Origin: Chlorops oryzae
Taxonomy: Eukaryota; Arthropoda; Insecta; Diptera; Chloropidae
NCBI GenBank assembly: GCA_020466095.1
Contig: CM035807.1
Location: 61,757,812 to 61,821,811, forward strand
Direction: 5' to 3'
Length of the DNA stretch: 64,000 nucleotides
Shown: positions 52,276 through 62,771 of the stretch, piece after piece
Layout: each line of letters opens with the position of its first letter
Numbering within the stretch: the stretch's first letter is position 1
The notes under the pieces: model-generated
Told to the model about the DNA's origin: nothing
Database searches by the model: none
Seen by the model: the letters and a program-made list of their open reading frames with translations, nothing else
Program-made: the position numbers and the translations under genes

Positions 52276-53019
52276 TGTTGTGAGCCGTTTCTACTCACAA
52301 CCCTTTCACGTTGACTCTGATCGACAACAAATCAAATAACACCGCAGCGAACGAAAATAAACAAACGACCCTAAAATGAAAGCTGACAAAATTGTAAATT
52401 CATGGTCAAGGTCGAAACAACGCCAAAGTCGAAGCCAATAACCGCAGCAAGCGACGAAATATGATCAATCGCAACGGACAAACAGACGAACGGCGAGAAC
52501 GACGAACGAATCAGTTTCGCATGATCAGCAAATGCAAAGTAGAACACAGAAACAAAGCAACAAGTGACTATGACGACCTCACCAAGAATTGGGTCAGCAG
52601 TCGCAGCACGAGAAGCATTGCCACATCGTTTTCCGCATTCCGAAGTTCCAGCCAGAAAGTGCATGCTAGGCACTTTCTCCCTATAAAAGCAGATGATCGA
52701 CAATTGAAAAAGGACTGGTGATTAAGTATTCAACGTTCCGGTTCGAATTGCCTTGTACTGACCCAACGGCAACAACAATTTAAGTCTGAGCGTTTATTAT
52801 GATTTAGGGAATTAGGGAAGTCATTCGAGTGTAATTCAGGAGTTATTGCAGTAGGAATAAGTGTCTTAAGATATAAATAAAAGAGTGGAAAAGAATCCTT
52901 CGATGTACATTTATTTGAAAGAAGGAAGTTAGGGCTGTGTATTTGTAAAATACACGAAAATATATAACGTTTTGGCACTAGGCTGTGTGTCCTTTTCAGT
53001 ACACACCCTAGCCACAACA
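52276..53019 (+). repeat. Gypsy-C 3' LTR
   Basis: Matches 44917-45660 with about ten substitutions. It is preceded by the purine tract GAAAGAGGGAGG (52262-52273) and followed by the duplicated CTTG. Confidence 0.93.
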
Positions 53020-53073
53020 CTTGGCCGCTGTGGAATAAAACAAAAGTTGTAAAAAAAAATGTAAATTTAAATG

Positions 53074-53301
53074 TCAGTGAAAAAACTGAGGCATACATTT
53101 AATTTGGTTGAGCAATACATCCATTTCTGGTCCGGGTTTCGCAATGCTCTGTAAATGATGGAAACACTTATTTGTGCATTCCCACATGGCACCGCATGGC
53201 TCTGGGTAAGAAATATTGAAGATATGATATGCTTTAAAGCATGTATCCATCGCTTTTCCAAAACTGAAAAATTTATATTTTATGTTGTCGAAATCCACCA
53301 T
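53074..53301 (-). CDS. 75-codon frame in the centre of the TTCGTA element
   Basis: Minus MVDFDNIKYKFFSFGKAMD..., with CFKAYHIFNISYPEPCGAMW. The F-x-a-Y-x-i-FNisYPe pattern recalls short C-terminal stretches of insect transposon proteins of unknown function. It may be an exon of the protein once encoded by the surrounding element. Low certainty. Confidence 0.3.
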   Translation of the reverse strand: MVDFDNIKYKFFSFGKAMDTCFKAYHIFNISYPEPCGAMWECTNKCFHHLQSIAKPGPEMDVLLNQIKCMPQFFH

Positions 53302-53876
53302 AAAGGACTGTTATTAAAAATGCACACTTAATATTTTTCTTATTAATGCTTTTTGCATGCGTTGTTGTCAACGGCTCACTTTCAACTGACTAATTTTATA
53401 AGAGTCAATATGATGAAATAATAAACTACAAATGATTTCGTATATCTTACGAAATCACTCGTTCATTATACAAATGCAAAAATTGACTTGCCTACATTCG
53501 TGATATTTACGAAACGGTTTCGTACATTGTACAAATAGCTTTCGTAGTTTTCAAAGGCATTTGTATATAGAACAAACGCATTCGTAATATTATATGTACG
53601 AAAAGATTTGTAAGCAAAGCGCGCTAGCGAGTTACGAAATTTTTTCGTAAAATGAACTAAAGCTTTCGTTCAATGAACGAAAAAATTGCCCTAATTTACC
53701 TTACGAAAGGGATTTCGTTGAATTTACGAATGATTCGTAGAAACAGATTTTTATGGAATTTTTGGTGAAGAAAATTTCGTATTATGAACGAAAATTTCGT
53801 GCATTAAACGAAAATCTTTCGTAAACCAAACTAAGAAAATTTTTCGTAGTGTTTTTACTTAATTTTATTTTCTGTG

Positions 53877-55294
53877 CAATGGAATGTGAGCCAATTATTT
53901 GGGCTATTCATTTATATTGATTTTAGGAATTTGACTTAAAGTTTGTTTTGAAAAAGAAATAAAAGAATCGTAATAATTGTTGCTGTTGTTGTAGCTGCTA
54001 TTGTTTACGTTGATGGTTGCCCATGCTAATGTGGTTTGTTAACATTTCTTCATTGAAGTGATGTAGTTGTATTAATTGGTGCTAAAGTGATCAGCGCTGT
54101 TGATGTTGTGATGGTTGGTGTTGGGATTCTGGATATAAAATTCCCCTCCCTCCCTCCCCCAACCCTTGTGTATAGAGACGGCCACAAGGAATGTGAGGGA
54201 GCCGGAGCGTTGCATATTATAACGGGTGTTTCTGGGGCTAAGCTTGCTGGACTGTTGTTTTCGTTGGAGGTTTTTTATAAATAGCCAGCGGGATGATGAT
54301 GCATGTAAGAAAAGCCAGTGCTGAGTGTGTTGATACTGGTTTGATTTCGGTGGTAGATTTCATCATGCCCAAATCTTCTTCGTATTGAAATTGAAATTGG
54401 CGTTGTTTTTCCAAGCTATTGGCAGCGATTGTCAAAGTACTGAATATATTTTTGATTAAACGTTATATAACATAGTGCGACATTTTTTTGGTGATGCTTT
54501 GGGGGATGAGATGTGATAATGGGTCATAAAAGTAGGTGGACAAACATTAAGTTCTGCATCCTTACTTTCTTTATACTGGCTGCTAATAAAAGAACGGGAG
54601 CCTTGGACTTTTTTTTATTCATATTCAATTTATATCACTTTTTCGATATTTTGACATAGCTTTTCCTCGTTAACCATATGGAATATTGTTTTGGTATCTT
54701 CAGCAAAGTTGTAAGTATTGAATAGGAGAAATATTTTGCAGAGCAAACTTACCCAGAAAAGTGCATCCGGTGGCTATAAATTGCAAAAATGCCTATTTTT
54801 CCCCGTTTTTTCGCGACACACATTTTGGGGGGGTGGGATTTGAGAATGCATCATGAAACTTCTTCGAATAATATTTAGTTTTGCCTCATTCCTTTTGTGA
54901 AATTGGTTGCTAATAAGAGAACGGGAGTCCGTTTTTCACAGAATTTTTCAGCGGCTGAAATTTGCAAAGGCACACAACGGCCAAATACAAACGTACGTAT
55001 GTACATTGGCGCACACACAAACTCATATATGCGCATAAGTAAGGCACGCAATCGAAAGAATAACAGCGCAGCGCCAAAAAACTATAAGACATGAAAACCG
55101 TTTTTCAATGCGTAAAGGCGAGAAGTCAGATTTTCGTTTTTGTTTTGATCCTTTCTATCAATTCCTACACTTCGAGTGTCTTTCTTTCCTCGATTTCATG
55201 CTTTGTGAGCGTTTCAGTTTTCAAAGCATAGTGTATCGTGATGCGGAGGCCAGCATCAAGAATGAGTGAAAAATGGGATTTGCCATAGAGTACG
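53877..55294 (+). other. No gene recognised; one diverged direct repeat
   Basis: About 1.4 kb, including a TGTTGTTG/GTTGATG-rich part (53980-54130) and a C/T tract (54146-54165). An imperfect ~130-bp direct repeat, recognisable by GGCTGCTAATAAAAGAACGG and GGTTGCTAATAAGAGAACGG, lies near 54475-54615 and 54812-54942. Open frames are short and unmatched. This may be old repeat or host intergenic DNA. Confidence 0.45.
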
Positions 55295-55916
55295 TTGGCG
55301 CCTCTTATGTATATTAATACTCTTTGGTTTAACATAGATGACTGGGTGCGACAAATTCTGTGTAAAGTCAGTCTTACAAACACCAAACGCATTACCAAGA
55401 GAACAATAAGTTCAGATTTGGCTAGATTGTTTCACCCCTTGGGGGTTTTGGCCCCAATCGTTTTCACAGCTACAATTCTCATACACGAATTATGGAAAAT
55501 AAAATTGGACTGGGAGGAAGCATTGCCTGCGGAACCACATACAAGATGGATGATCCTCCGACAAGAACTGGAATCTATTAATAACATGAAGTTTTCGCGG
55601 TACGTATACGGTGGACAAGTTCCTCTTAAAACAAAAGTGCGCGGCTTTGCGGACGCATACGAAAATTCATACGGAGCAGCTTTATATATAAGATCGATAT
55701 ACAAGGAAGGACTCATAACAGTAAGACTACTGCGCGCAAAGTCACGAGTGGCGCCATTAAAAAGGCAAACACTCCCACGCCTCGAGCTATGTGCGGCACT
55801 ATGGTGCGCCCAACTGATGTCGCAAGAAATGAACGATTTGAACCTTGACAACGCAAAAGAACACTTGTGGACAGATTTTTTTTAGCTTGGATCAGTTCCC
55901 AATCATCATAATATCT
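55295..55916 (+). pseudogene. BEL-B: fragment of a BEL/Pao polymerase
   Basis: The plus frame reads TISSDLARLFHPLGVLAPIV, LIHELWKIKLDWEEALP, VRGFADAYENSYGAALYIRS and [19 protein letters not shown]. This is the RT C-terminus and A17/RNase H-like region of BEL/Pao. A TAG at 55883-55885 breaks the LWTD...LAWISS stretch, and at 55917 a foldback element is inserted. It resumes at 60949 with TFVANRVSNI, the next conserved block, showing what was split. Confidence 0.85.
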
Positions 55917-56803
55917 GGTACATTCCGCTGCACCCCCCACCTAGGTACTCACACAAAATTTTGGTACCTAAATTTTGTAATATTTATGTAGCTTTTTTGT
56001 TACAAGTTTAAAAATTTTGTAATCCTTTACCTTAGGCGTAAAAGGATAATGAATTTTGTATGGAGTGGGGGGTGCAGCTTCATTACGAAATTAAAGCCAA
56101 AATATTAAATAGTAATTGGCTAGTAATTTAAAATTTGCGTATAAAGACAAAAAATACTATAAGTGTATTCAGAAGGGAAATTTTAAACGTCGGTAAATCG
56201 CAAAATTGGAACATCGTAAAAAAATTCTTTGTGAGCAACCCAGTGAAGAAAGCATTTATTTATTTTGAAAATATTTATGTATACACTAATAAAAACTTTA
56301 CATGACTATTACTTACTTATTCAATATAAACCAATAAAGTGGGAAAAGAGGCTTTTAAGCTCTTAAAATATGTTGTCAGCACCATTTTATGTTGCAAAAT
56401 TACAACGCGAAAAGTAACACGCTCGGGAGTGTCGCAAAAAGTCTGCACTGTCGGAAGTTTTATTTGTAAGCAATAGAAAAACAACAAATTACGACTGCTT
56501 GTTAAAGTCGGAAATTCTCCGGAAATTTTCCGACATCGACTTTTTGCGACGAAATTCCACCTTCCTTGTGAATACTCCTTATGTCTAAAAAAAAAGGAAA
56601 ATATTGTAAGGTTGAAAACATTCAACTAATAAAATTTCCAAAAACTTGTGTTTTTGCACGTTTTGTAATGTCACCAACGTTAGTTTTTGATTATCGCTTT
56701 TTCATTCACCACAATTTCGTCTTATGAAGATCTGAAGAAATTCACCTTGTAGCATACGGCTGTGGTGCGCAATATTTACAGAGTTTCACAACATCGTTCG
56801 CAT

Positions 56804-56866
56804 GGCTCCGTGGTGTGAGGGTAGAGTATTGAACTCTTGCCCGGGAAGCGGTGGTTCGATTCTTGC
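56804..56866 (+). other. tRNA-like module 1, left arm
   Basis: A-box-like TGGTGTGAGGG (56811-56821, one mismatch to TRGYNNARNGG) and B box GGTTCGATTCT (56853-56863), 31 bases apart, the spacing of a tRNA gene. The inverted copy in the right arm has the same boxes (B 59869-59879, A 59911-59921, minus). No full cloverleaf could be folded by eye. Confidence 0.6.
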
Positions 56867-57139
56867 AGAAAATCAGATTTATATTTTAATTTTTTTTTCA
56901 TATTTTTAATGCAATTTTTCTTAAAATATGTGATTTTTATGTGATATTTATGTTCTCATATCCTATAGGTAGGCCGGTAGCTTGAAGTGGCTGCCACTTA
57001 GGCCGTTAATTGGCCCATCGTGATACCAAGGAGGTTTTCTTGTGTTTGTGTGAGTGTATGTCTTTTTATGTAATGTGCCCCTAACATGCGATTTTTGAAA
57101 AACCAGTGCTGGGCTTGGAACATTACACTCCGCTTCGCC

Positions 57140-57207
57140 TGTGCCGGGAATCGAACCTCGGACCCTGGGATCAAGAGCATAGCACGCATCCCCTAAGCTA
57201 TCCCAGA
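57140..57207 (-). other. tRNA-like module 2, left arm
   Basis: On the minus strand, A box TAGCTTAGGGG (57190-57200) and B box GGTTCGATTCC (57147-57157) both match the pol III consensus. The inverted copy in the right arm is at 59525-59595. Confidence 0.7.
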
Positions 57208-57614
57208 GCCACCTCATATCCTACATATCAAATGAATTTTTATTTCAAAAATTTAAGAAATCGGTAAAATTTGATTTTCACAATTACATTGCAACGCAAG
57301 AAACCGAGTAAAAAGGTTTTTTTCACTATTGAATTTTTAAGAATATTGTTTACATTTAATTTTTTGAAGAAAAAAAAAATTTTGACAAATTAAAACTGAG
57401 TATCGTCCAACAAGGTTTGAAGCCACACGCAAGAGTGAATGTTAGCAACAATAGAACATTCGACACCGCCAACAGAGCGGTCGATTTAACAGAGGGAGAT
57501 CTGGTGCTGTAACAGGGAGTAAAAATTGAAATGTTAAACAATTTTTGAGAGAAAAAATGCATTCGCCGTCATACCTACACGATATAAAGGGTTTATGCAA
57601 GAGAATTATCATAG

Positions 57615-57680
57615 GCGTGTATGGTGTGCTCGATATGTATTGGACACTTGCGCGGAAGTTCCCGGTTCGAAGCTTGATAT
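57615..57680 (+). other. tRNA-like module 3, centre
   Basis: A good B box, GGTTCGAAGCT (57664-57674), follows a weak A box about 40 bases upstream (TGGTGTGCTCG, 57622). Composition and spacing resemble modules 1 and 2, but the A box has three mismatches. Confidence 0.4.
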
Positions 57681-58239
57681 ATGATTTTACCATGTTGCTA
57701 TTTTTTCTTAAGGTTTTTAATTTAATGAAGATAAAAGTATTTTTCTATAAAGCGCTACAGGAGTTATGCCAACGAGACGGTAAAACTAGTGTCTATAGAA
57801 AAATTCATTTATTTTCTTTGGAGCTCTTTGTTAACTGAGATCTTGTTTGTGTAAAAGCCTGTGTGTGTTTTATATGTCAAACACCCGAGAGCCCTAAAAT
57901 TCTAAGTATTTCTAGTAAGAATGACCCTGCAGTCATTCCAACTACTCTCTTACTACTCCCCGACTAGTCACAAAAATACCAGGACTACTCCCTCTTAATT
58001 TGCCAACCAATGCTTTGAACTGTCTTTTTTAACGTTGAGCTGACATTTTAAAATAACTAGTCACAGTTTTTGCTCATATGAACTAGACCTGGAGTATATA
58101 CAGTTGGGTCGATTTTTGGTCAATTTATATTTTTGCACTTTTTATGAAAAAAAAAAAATATTTTTTCCTCTTTGTTTTGTATTTTTTAATTTTTGTTTTT
58201 TAAATCTTTTCTTTTTCACTTCTTTTTTAATTTCTCGCC
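57681..58239 (+). other. Foldback centre, non-coding
   Basis: AT-rich sequence between tRNA-like modules 3 and 4. The plus frame 57545-57838 crosses module 3 and has no motif. Confidence 0.5.
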
Positions 58240-58310
58240 TCGGCCGAGCCTCGAACCGCTTACGTCTGGGGGTTGGTAAGTCCGTGTCCTAACCATTACG
58301 CTAAAATTGA
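58240..58310 (-). other. tRNA-like module 4, centre
   Basis: On the minus strand, A box TAGCGTAATGG (58293-58303) is a perfect match and B box GGTTCGAGGCT (58247-58257) is close, 35 bases apart. Confidence 0.6.
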
Positions 58311-58382
58311 CTATTAAAAAAAATTAAGTTTAATATAAACATAAAAAACTTGGTACTTAAAAAACAAAAATTATTCTCACCC

Positions 58383-58450
58383 GAGCCAGGGATCGAACCC
58401 TAACCCACGAGGTCGCTGAGCGATAGTCTTAACCATCCAGCTAACTACTT
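58383..58450 (-). other. tRNA-like module 5, centre
   Basis: On the minus strand, A-box-like TAGCTGGATGG (58433-58443) and B box GGTTCGATCCC (58389-58399), 33 bases apart. The T arm can form five pairs (two G-U) around TTCGATC, and a TCGC/GCGA pair occurs where the anticodon arm would be. The acceptor arm does not pair. Confidence 0.6.
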
Positions 58451-59203
58451 TCGGTGGGGCAGCGGTCCGAATGCGAACTTAAAGCAGAGACTAACAATTT
58501 TTTTATACATCGCAAGCAAAGCACAAAGCGTAAGGAAATCCTGAAACTCACCCCCCGTAGATCTCCGCAGATACATAAAATACTGTACATTTTGACTAGC
58601 CATATGTCGAGTAACCTCAGAGTACTCCTATTTGGAAAATTGACCTCTTCATTGCTGCAGGGGAATTAGCGTGAAAATGAAAGAAGACCCACGAGGAAAG
58701 CACATGCATGATGATGGTTTTAGATGATTAATCGTGAAAGTTGGATATTCTAAAGCACTCTAAAACACTCTTTCTCTTATTCTCATATCTGTATACAAAT
58801 TTTTTTGTTGTTTTGCTTCTTCTGATTGTGTTTTTAGCCGCCAAATAAAGTCATCACTTATGGTTAAATTTTGACCATGACCACATGGTCAATATGAAGT
58901 CAGATTGTTCAAAAATAGTACAGTTTTTTGAGTTTTTCAGTGCCTACTTAATTTGACCAGTGGTGTCAAAATGCTTCTATTTTACAATTTATTAAATTGA
59001 ATGGAATGGAATGTTTATGGTCTTCATACAGCACATATACACCGTGTAAGCTGAGGGAAGTAAGTAATTTTTCTGACAGCTATAAAACTTTGTATGAAGC
59101 TTCGTTTACTTAGTTTACATATGGATTTGGTTTTTCAAATTGTATGTGTAAAGTAAGAAGTAAGTCTGAAACTTTAAAATCAGCTGACTATGTCAGCAAA
59201 TTA
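58451..59203 (+). other. Foldback centre, right part, non-coding
   Basis: No gene is seen. Includes CTAAAGCACTCTAAAACACTC (58753-58773) and a GACCATGACCACATGGTC palindrome (about 58872-58889). Confidence 0.45.
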
Positions 59204-59524
59204 AAATTTTTACTCCCTGTTAAAGCACCAGATCTCCCTCTGTTAAATCGACCGCTCTGTTGGCGGTGTCGAATGTTCTATTGTTGCTAACATTCACTCT
59301 TGCGTGTGGCTTCAAACCTTGTTGGACGATACTCAGTTTTAATTTGTCAAAATTTTTTGTTTCTTCAAAAAATTAAATTTAAACAATATTCTTAAAAATT
59401 TAATTGTGAAAAAAACCTTTTTACTCGGTTTCTTGCGTTGCAATGTAATTGTGAAAATCAAATTTTACCGATTTCTTAAGTTTTTGAAATAAAAATTAAT
59501 TTGATATGTAGGATATGAGGTGGC

Positions 59525-59595
59525 TCTGGGATAGCTTAGTGGATGCGTGCTATGCTCGTGATCCCAGGGTCCGAGGTTCGATTCCCGGTACAGGC
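59525..59595 (+). other. tRNA-like module 2, right-arm copy
   Basis: A box TAGCTTAGTGG (59532-59542) and B box GGTTCGATTCC (59575-59585) are perfect consensus matches with 32 bases between them. The acceptor and T stems are imperfect, so this is tRNA-derived rather than a working tRNA gene. Confidence 0.7.
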
Positions 59596-59865
59596 GAAGC
59601 GGAGTGTAATGTTCCAAGCCCAGCACTGGTTTTTCAAAAATCGCATAATAGGGGCACATTACATAAAAAGACATACACTCACACAAACACAAGAAAACCT
59701 CCTTGGTATCACGATGGGCCAATTAACGGCCTAAGTGGCAGCCACTTCAAGCTACCGGCCTACCTATAGGATATGAGAACATAAATATCACATAAAAATC
59801 ACATATTTTAAGAAAAGTTGCATTAAAAATGTGAAAAACAAATGAAAATATAAATCTGATTTTCT

Positions 59866-59930
59866 GCAAGAATCGAACCACCGCTTCCCGGGCAAGAGTC
59901 CAATTCTCTACCCTCACACCACGGAGCCAT
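59866..59930 (-). other. tRNA-like module 1, right-arm copy
   Basis: Inverted counterpart of 56804-56866: B box GGTTCGATTCT (59869-59879) and TGGTGTGAGGG (59911-59921) on the minus strand. Confidence 0.6.
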
Positions 59931-60948
59931 GCGAATGATGTTGTGAAAATCTGTAAATATTGCACATCACAGCCGTATGCTACAAGGTGAATTTCTTCAG
60001 ATCTTCAGAAGATGAAATTGTGGTCAATAAAAAAGCGATAATCAAAAACTACCGTTGGTGCCATTATAAAACGTGCAAACACACAAGTTTTTGGAAATTC
60101 TATTAGTTGAATGTTTTGAACTTTACAATATTTTCCTTTTTTTTTTAAACAAAAGGGGTATTCACAAGGAAGGTGGAATTTCGTCGCAAAAAGTCGAAAA
60201 ATTTACGATTTTAACAAGCAGTCGTAATTTGTTGTTTTTGTTTTGCTTACAAATAAAATTTCCGACAGTGCAGACTTTTTGCGACACTCCCGAGCGTGTT
60301 ACTTTTCGCGTTGTAATTTTGCAACATAAAATGGTGCTGACAACATATTTTAAGAGCTTAAAAGCCTCTTTTCCCACTTTATTGGATTATATTGAATAAG
60401 TAAGTAATAGTCATGTAAAGTTTTTATTATTGTATAAATAAATATTTTCAAAATAAATAAATGCTTTCTTCACTGGGTTGCTAACAAAAAATTTTTTTAC
60501 GATGTTGCAATTTTGCGATTTTCCGATTTTCCGACGTTTCAAATTTCCCTTGTGAATACCCTTATAGTATTTTCTGTCTTTATACGCAAATTTCAAATTA
60601 TTATCCAAAACCTCTATGTTATGCCCAATATGTAGGTTCAAAAATTTCGTTGTCTTGAGTTTGTTAAGTTAACTATAATAAATAAAAAATTTAATAATCA
60701 GGAAAGTATTACAAAAATATTACAAAAATCATGAAACAGAAAGAATTTTAAAGTATTTAATATTTTGGCTTTGATTTCGTAATGAAGCTGCACCCCCCAC
60801 TCCATACAAAATTCATTATCCTTTTACGCCTAAGGTAAAGGATTACAAAATTTTTAAACTTGTAACAAAAAAGCTACATAAATATTACAAAATTTAGGTA
60901 CCACAAATTTTTGTGAGTACCTAGGTGGGGGGTGCAGCGGAATGTACC

Positions 60949-60989
60949 TCATCATATCATACCTTTGTGGCCAATCGAGTATCTAACAT
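60949..60989 (+). pseudogene. BEL-B continuation after the foldback
   Basis: The frame reads SSYHTFVANRVSNI, directly continuing BEL-B from the left side of the foldback. TCATCATA is present on both sides (55903-55910 and 60949-60956) as target duplication. BEL-C begins at 60990 and removes or displaces the remainder. Confidence 0.75.
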
Positions 60990-61378
60990 TGTTTAAGATT
61001 AATTCTACTATTTACATTTTCCTTTCAAAAGCAACTAAAATTAACATATTCAAATTATTAATGATCACTCTTAAGCTAAATTGACTTTTTCTCTTACCTA
61101 CTCATCGAATTAAATCAGTTAGCAGAGCAAGCAAAGCAGCAGAGAGCGTAAGAAATCCGATGTTCTCTATTATTCTCTCACGCAGCTTCGCTTTGTTCTT
61201 TTCACATTCTAATTTTTAGTAAGTAAGTAGATGTTACACGAGAAAAACGTGTTATATACATTTAAGCTAATTGTTAAATTCCAACTACGCGAATTAATTG
61301 AAAGAAATAAAATTGTGTTAAAATTGAAGCGTACACCTATTTCTTATTGAACTCTATACAGTTCAAAACTACTGAACA
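60990..61378 (+). repeat. BEL-C 5' LTR
   Basis: 389 bp from TGTTTAAGATTAATTC to CTACTGAACA. It contains TATATA (61253-61258) and AATAAA (61306-61311). The ends are set by TG...CA and by the nearby primer site; the 3' LTR is not available for comparison. Confidence 0.7.
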
Positions 61379-61383
61379 ATAAA

Positions 61384-61401
61384 TGGTGCCGAAACCCGGG
61401 A
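61384..61401 (+). other. BEL-C primer-binding site
   Basis: TGGTGCCGAAACCCGGGA lies five bases after the LTR end, in the form common in insect BEL elements. The cognate tRNA is not determined. Confidence 0.7.
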
Positions 61402-61620
61402 TTTAATTCTCAAAAAGTTAAGTTGCGACTATAGAAAGGAAAGAAAGCGAGAAGGAAATAGTGACGCTGCTCGTGTTATCTCTGTTCTGTACATTGCATA
61501 GTGACGCTGCTCGTATTCATTTGTTCTTTACGCCGTTCAGTCAAGAAAATAAAAAAACCGCTATCAATTCGAATAGAAATTGGTCGATTCTCGCATTCGA
61601 AATCTACACAAACTAGAGAC

Positions 61621-62760
61621 ATGGATCACGTTCACTTGTTAATCGAAGGTCAACGAAAGTCATTCCAATAATTTAAATGCACGTTCTCCACTTCTCAACA
61701 AAAACCAATGGAAGCGAAGACACGAGGCTGTATCCAGAGTATGCTGGAAAACGTTGAGGGCGCCTTCAAAGCTTTTAATGAGACTCACACTACAATCATT
61801 CGATCTATCATTGAGCAATCTCTGCCTGAAGAAGAAGTGCCGTACCTGAATGAAAATATTTTCAATCAATTTCAGGACTTGGTTTTTTCTTTTAAAGCGA
61901 ATTTATTTGATTTAAATTTTGAATTACAGAATACACGGACACCGGATGTGTATACAAGTACCTTTACTACACCGAACAGAAGCGAAACTTTTGTTTCTTC
62001 ACCAAGGCTTCCGAAAATAGACTTGCCCAAATTCACAGGCGACTACATTGATTGGATAACCTATCGCGACATGTTTTTGACGCTAGTTCATCACAACCCT
62101 TCTCTAACAAACTTACAGAAATATTTCTACTTAAAGTGTTTGTGTACGAATACTCCGCTGGAAATCGTCAATCAATATATGTGCTCAGAAGGCAGCTACG
62201 ATCAAGCTTGGAACGCTTTAAATCACAGGTATCATAACACAAGAAAATTAGTAGACCAAATTTTGCACCGAATGTTGACGACTGCGTCAACTGATAATTC
62301 CTCAACTAAGGTAAAAACGTTATTAGATACTTGTCGTTCATGTTTGTCATTACTTAAGACGCTAGAAATCCAAACAGATTCTTGGGATGCAATTTTAACG
62401 TACTTAATCTGTCAGAAGCTCGATACTAGACTTCGCACTGATTGGGAACGTTCATTGAATGCAAGCACATCCAATCCAACTATTTCGTCGTTACTGTTAT
62501 TTCTAGAAACCACATTTCGAACGTTAGAATGTATAAAAGAGACGCGCGCTCTTTCAACTAACCCCTCAAAGCCAGGGAATCCTAATGCAAAGAAAACCTC
62601 TTTTCAGACGAATCTACACGCGGCTAACGCTACAAGTAACTCAGGACCAAACTGTCCTCAATGTCAAAATAAGCATCCACTGTACAAATGTTTAACTTTA
62701 AATTCTCTGCCTGTTCAAGATAAGAAAAAAGTTCTTTCTACTTATGCCATAACTGCCTAA
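61621..62760 (+). pseudogene. BEL-C Gag (DUF1759), early stop and 3' frameshift
   Basis: The in-frame ATG at 61621 (MDHVHLLIEGQRKSFQ) meets TAA at 61669-61671. The same frame is open again from ATG 61708 for 350 codons: LPKIDLPKFTGDYIDWITYR, DMFLTLVHHNPSLTNLQKYF and YDQAWNALNHRYHNTRKLVD are the DUF1759 Gag core. A CPQCQNKHPLYKC zinc box lies near the end. The frame closes at 62758-62760, while the next knuckle (HKDC...CRICSKPHH) is in another frame. Confidence 0.85.
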
Positions 62761-62771
62761 GCGCAGGACAT

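Larger units (their letters stand above)
44917..53019 (+). mobile_element. Gypsy-C: LTR retrotransposon with Gag, protease and Ulp1-like frame, no RT or integrase
   Basis: The 744-bp LTRs (44917-45660, 52276-53019) begin TGTTGTGAGCC and end GCCACAACA. They are flanked by CTTG (44913-44916, 53020-53023). The primer site is of the tRNA-Ser type. The internal 6.6 kb holds Gag (two pieces), a -1-phase Pol frame with two protease motifs, small lysine-rich frames and a Ulp1/SENP-like fragment. I find no RT YxDD, RNase H or integrase motif. About ten LTR differences (about 1.3%) are seen, so it moved recently. Confidence 0.9.
44441..53876. mobile_element. Inverted-repeat element with TTCGTA/TACGAA palindrome arrays, split by Gypsy-C
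   Basis: The left end CACTCAAAATAAAATT (44441-44456) and right end AATTTTATTTTCTGTG (53861-53876) are imperfect inverted repeats. Inside each end lies an array of quasi-palindromes such as TTCGTACATAGTACGAA; I count at least nine TTCGTA/TACGAA words in 44441-44760 and about fifteen in 53430-53850. Gypsy-C interrupts the ~0.5-kb centre. Without it the element would be about 1.3 kb. Flanking target repeats are not clear. Superfamily unknown. Confidence 0.55.
55917..60948. mobile_element. Giant foldback element, 5 kb, arms of about 1.6 and 1.75 kb
   Basis: The ends GGTACATTCCGCTGCACC (55917) and GGTGCAGCGGAATGTACC (to 60948) start inverted arms of 55917-57529 and 59204-60948. Anchors along the arms agree, for example CCTTTTACGCCTAAGGTAAA, CGCAAAAAGTC and TGTTGGCGGTGTCGAATGTT. 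The right arm is longer by an internal indel near 60600-60760. The 1.67-kb centre has no transposase. An 8-9 bp target duplication (TCATCATA) in BEL-B fits a hAT, MULE or FB-like mechanism. Multiple tRNA-like modules lie in the arms and centre. Confidence 0.85.

Noticed and set aside
59525..59595. Functional tRNA gene
   Set aside because: A and B boxes are perfect but the acceptor and T stems do not pair properly and no clear anticodon arm forms.
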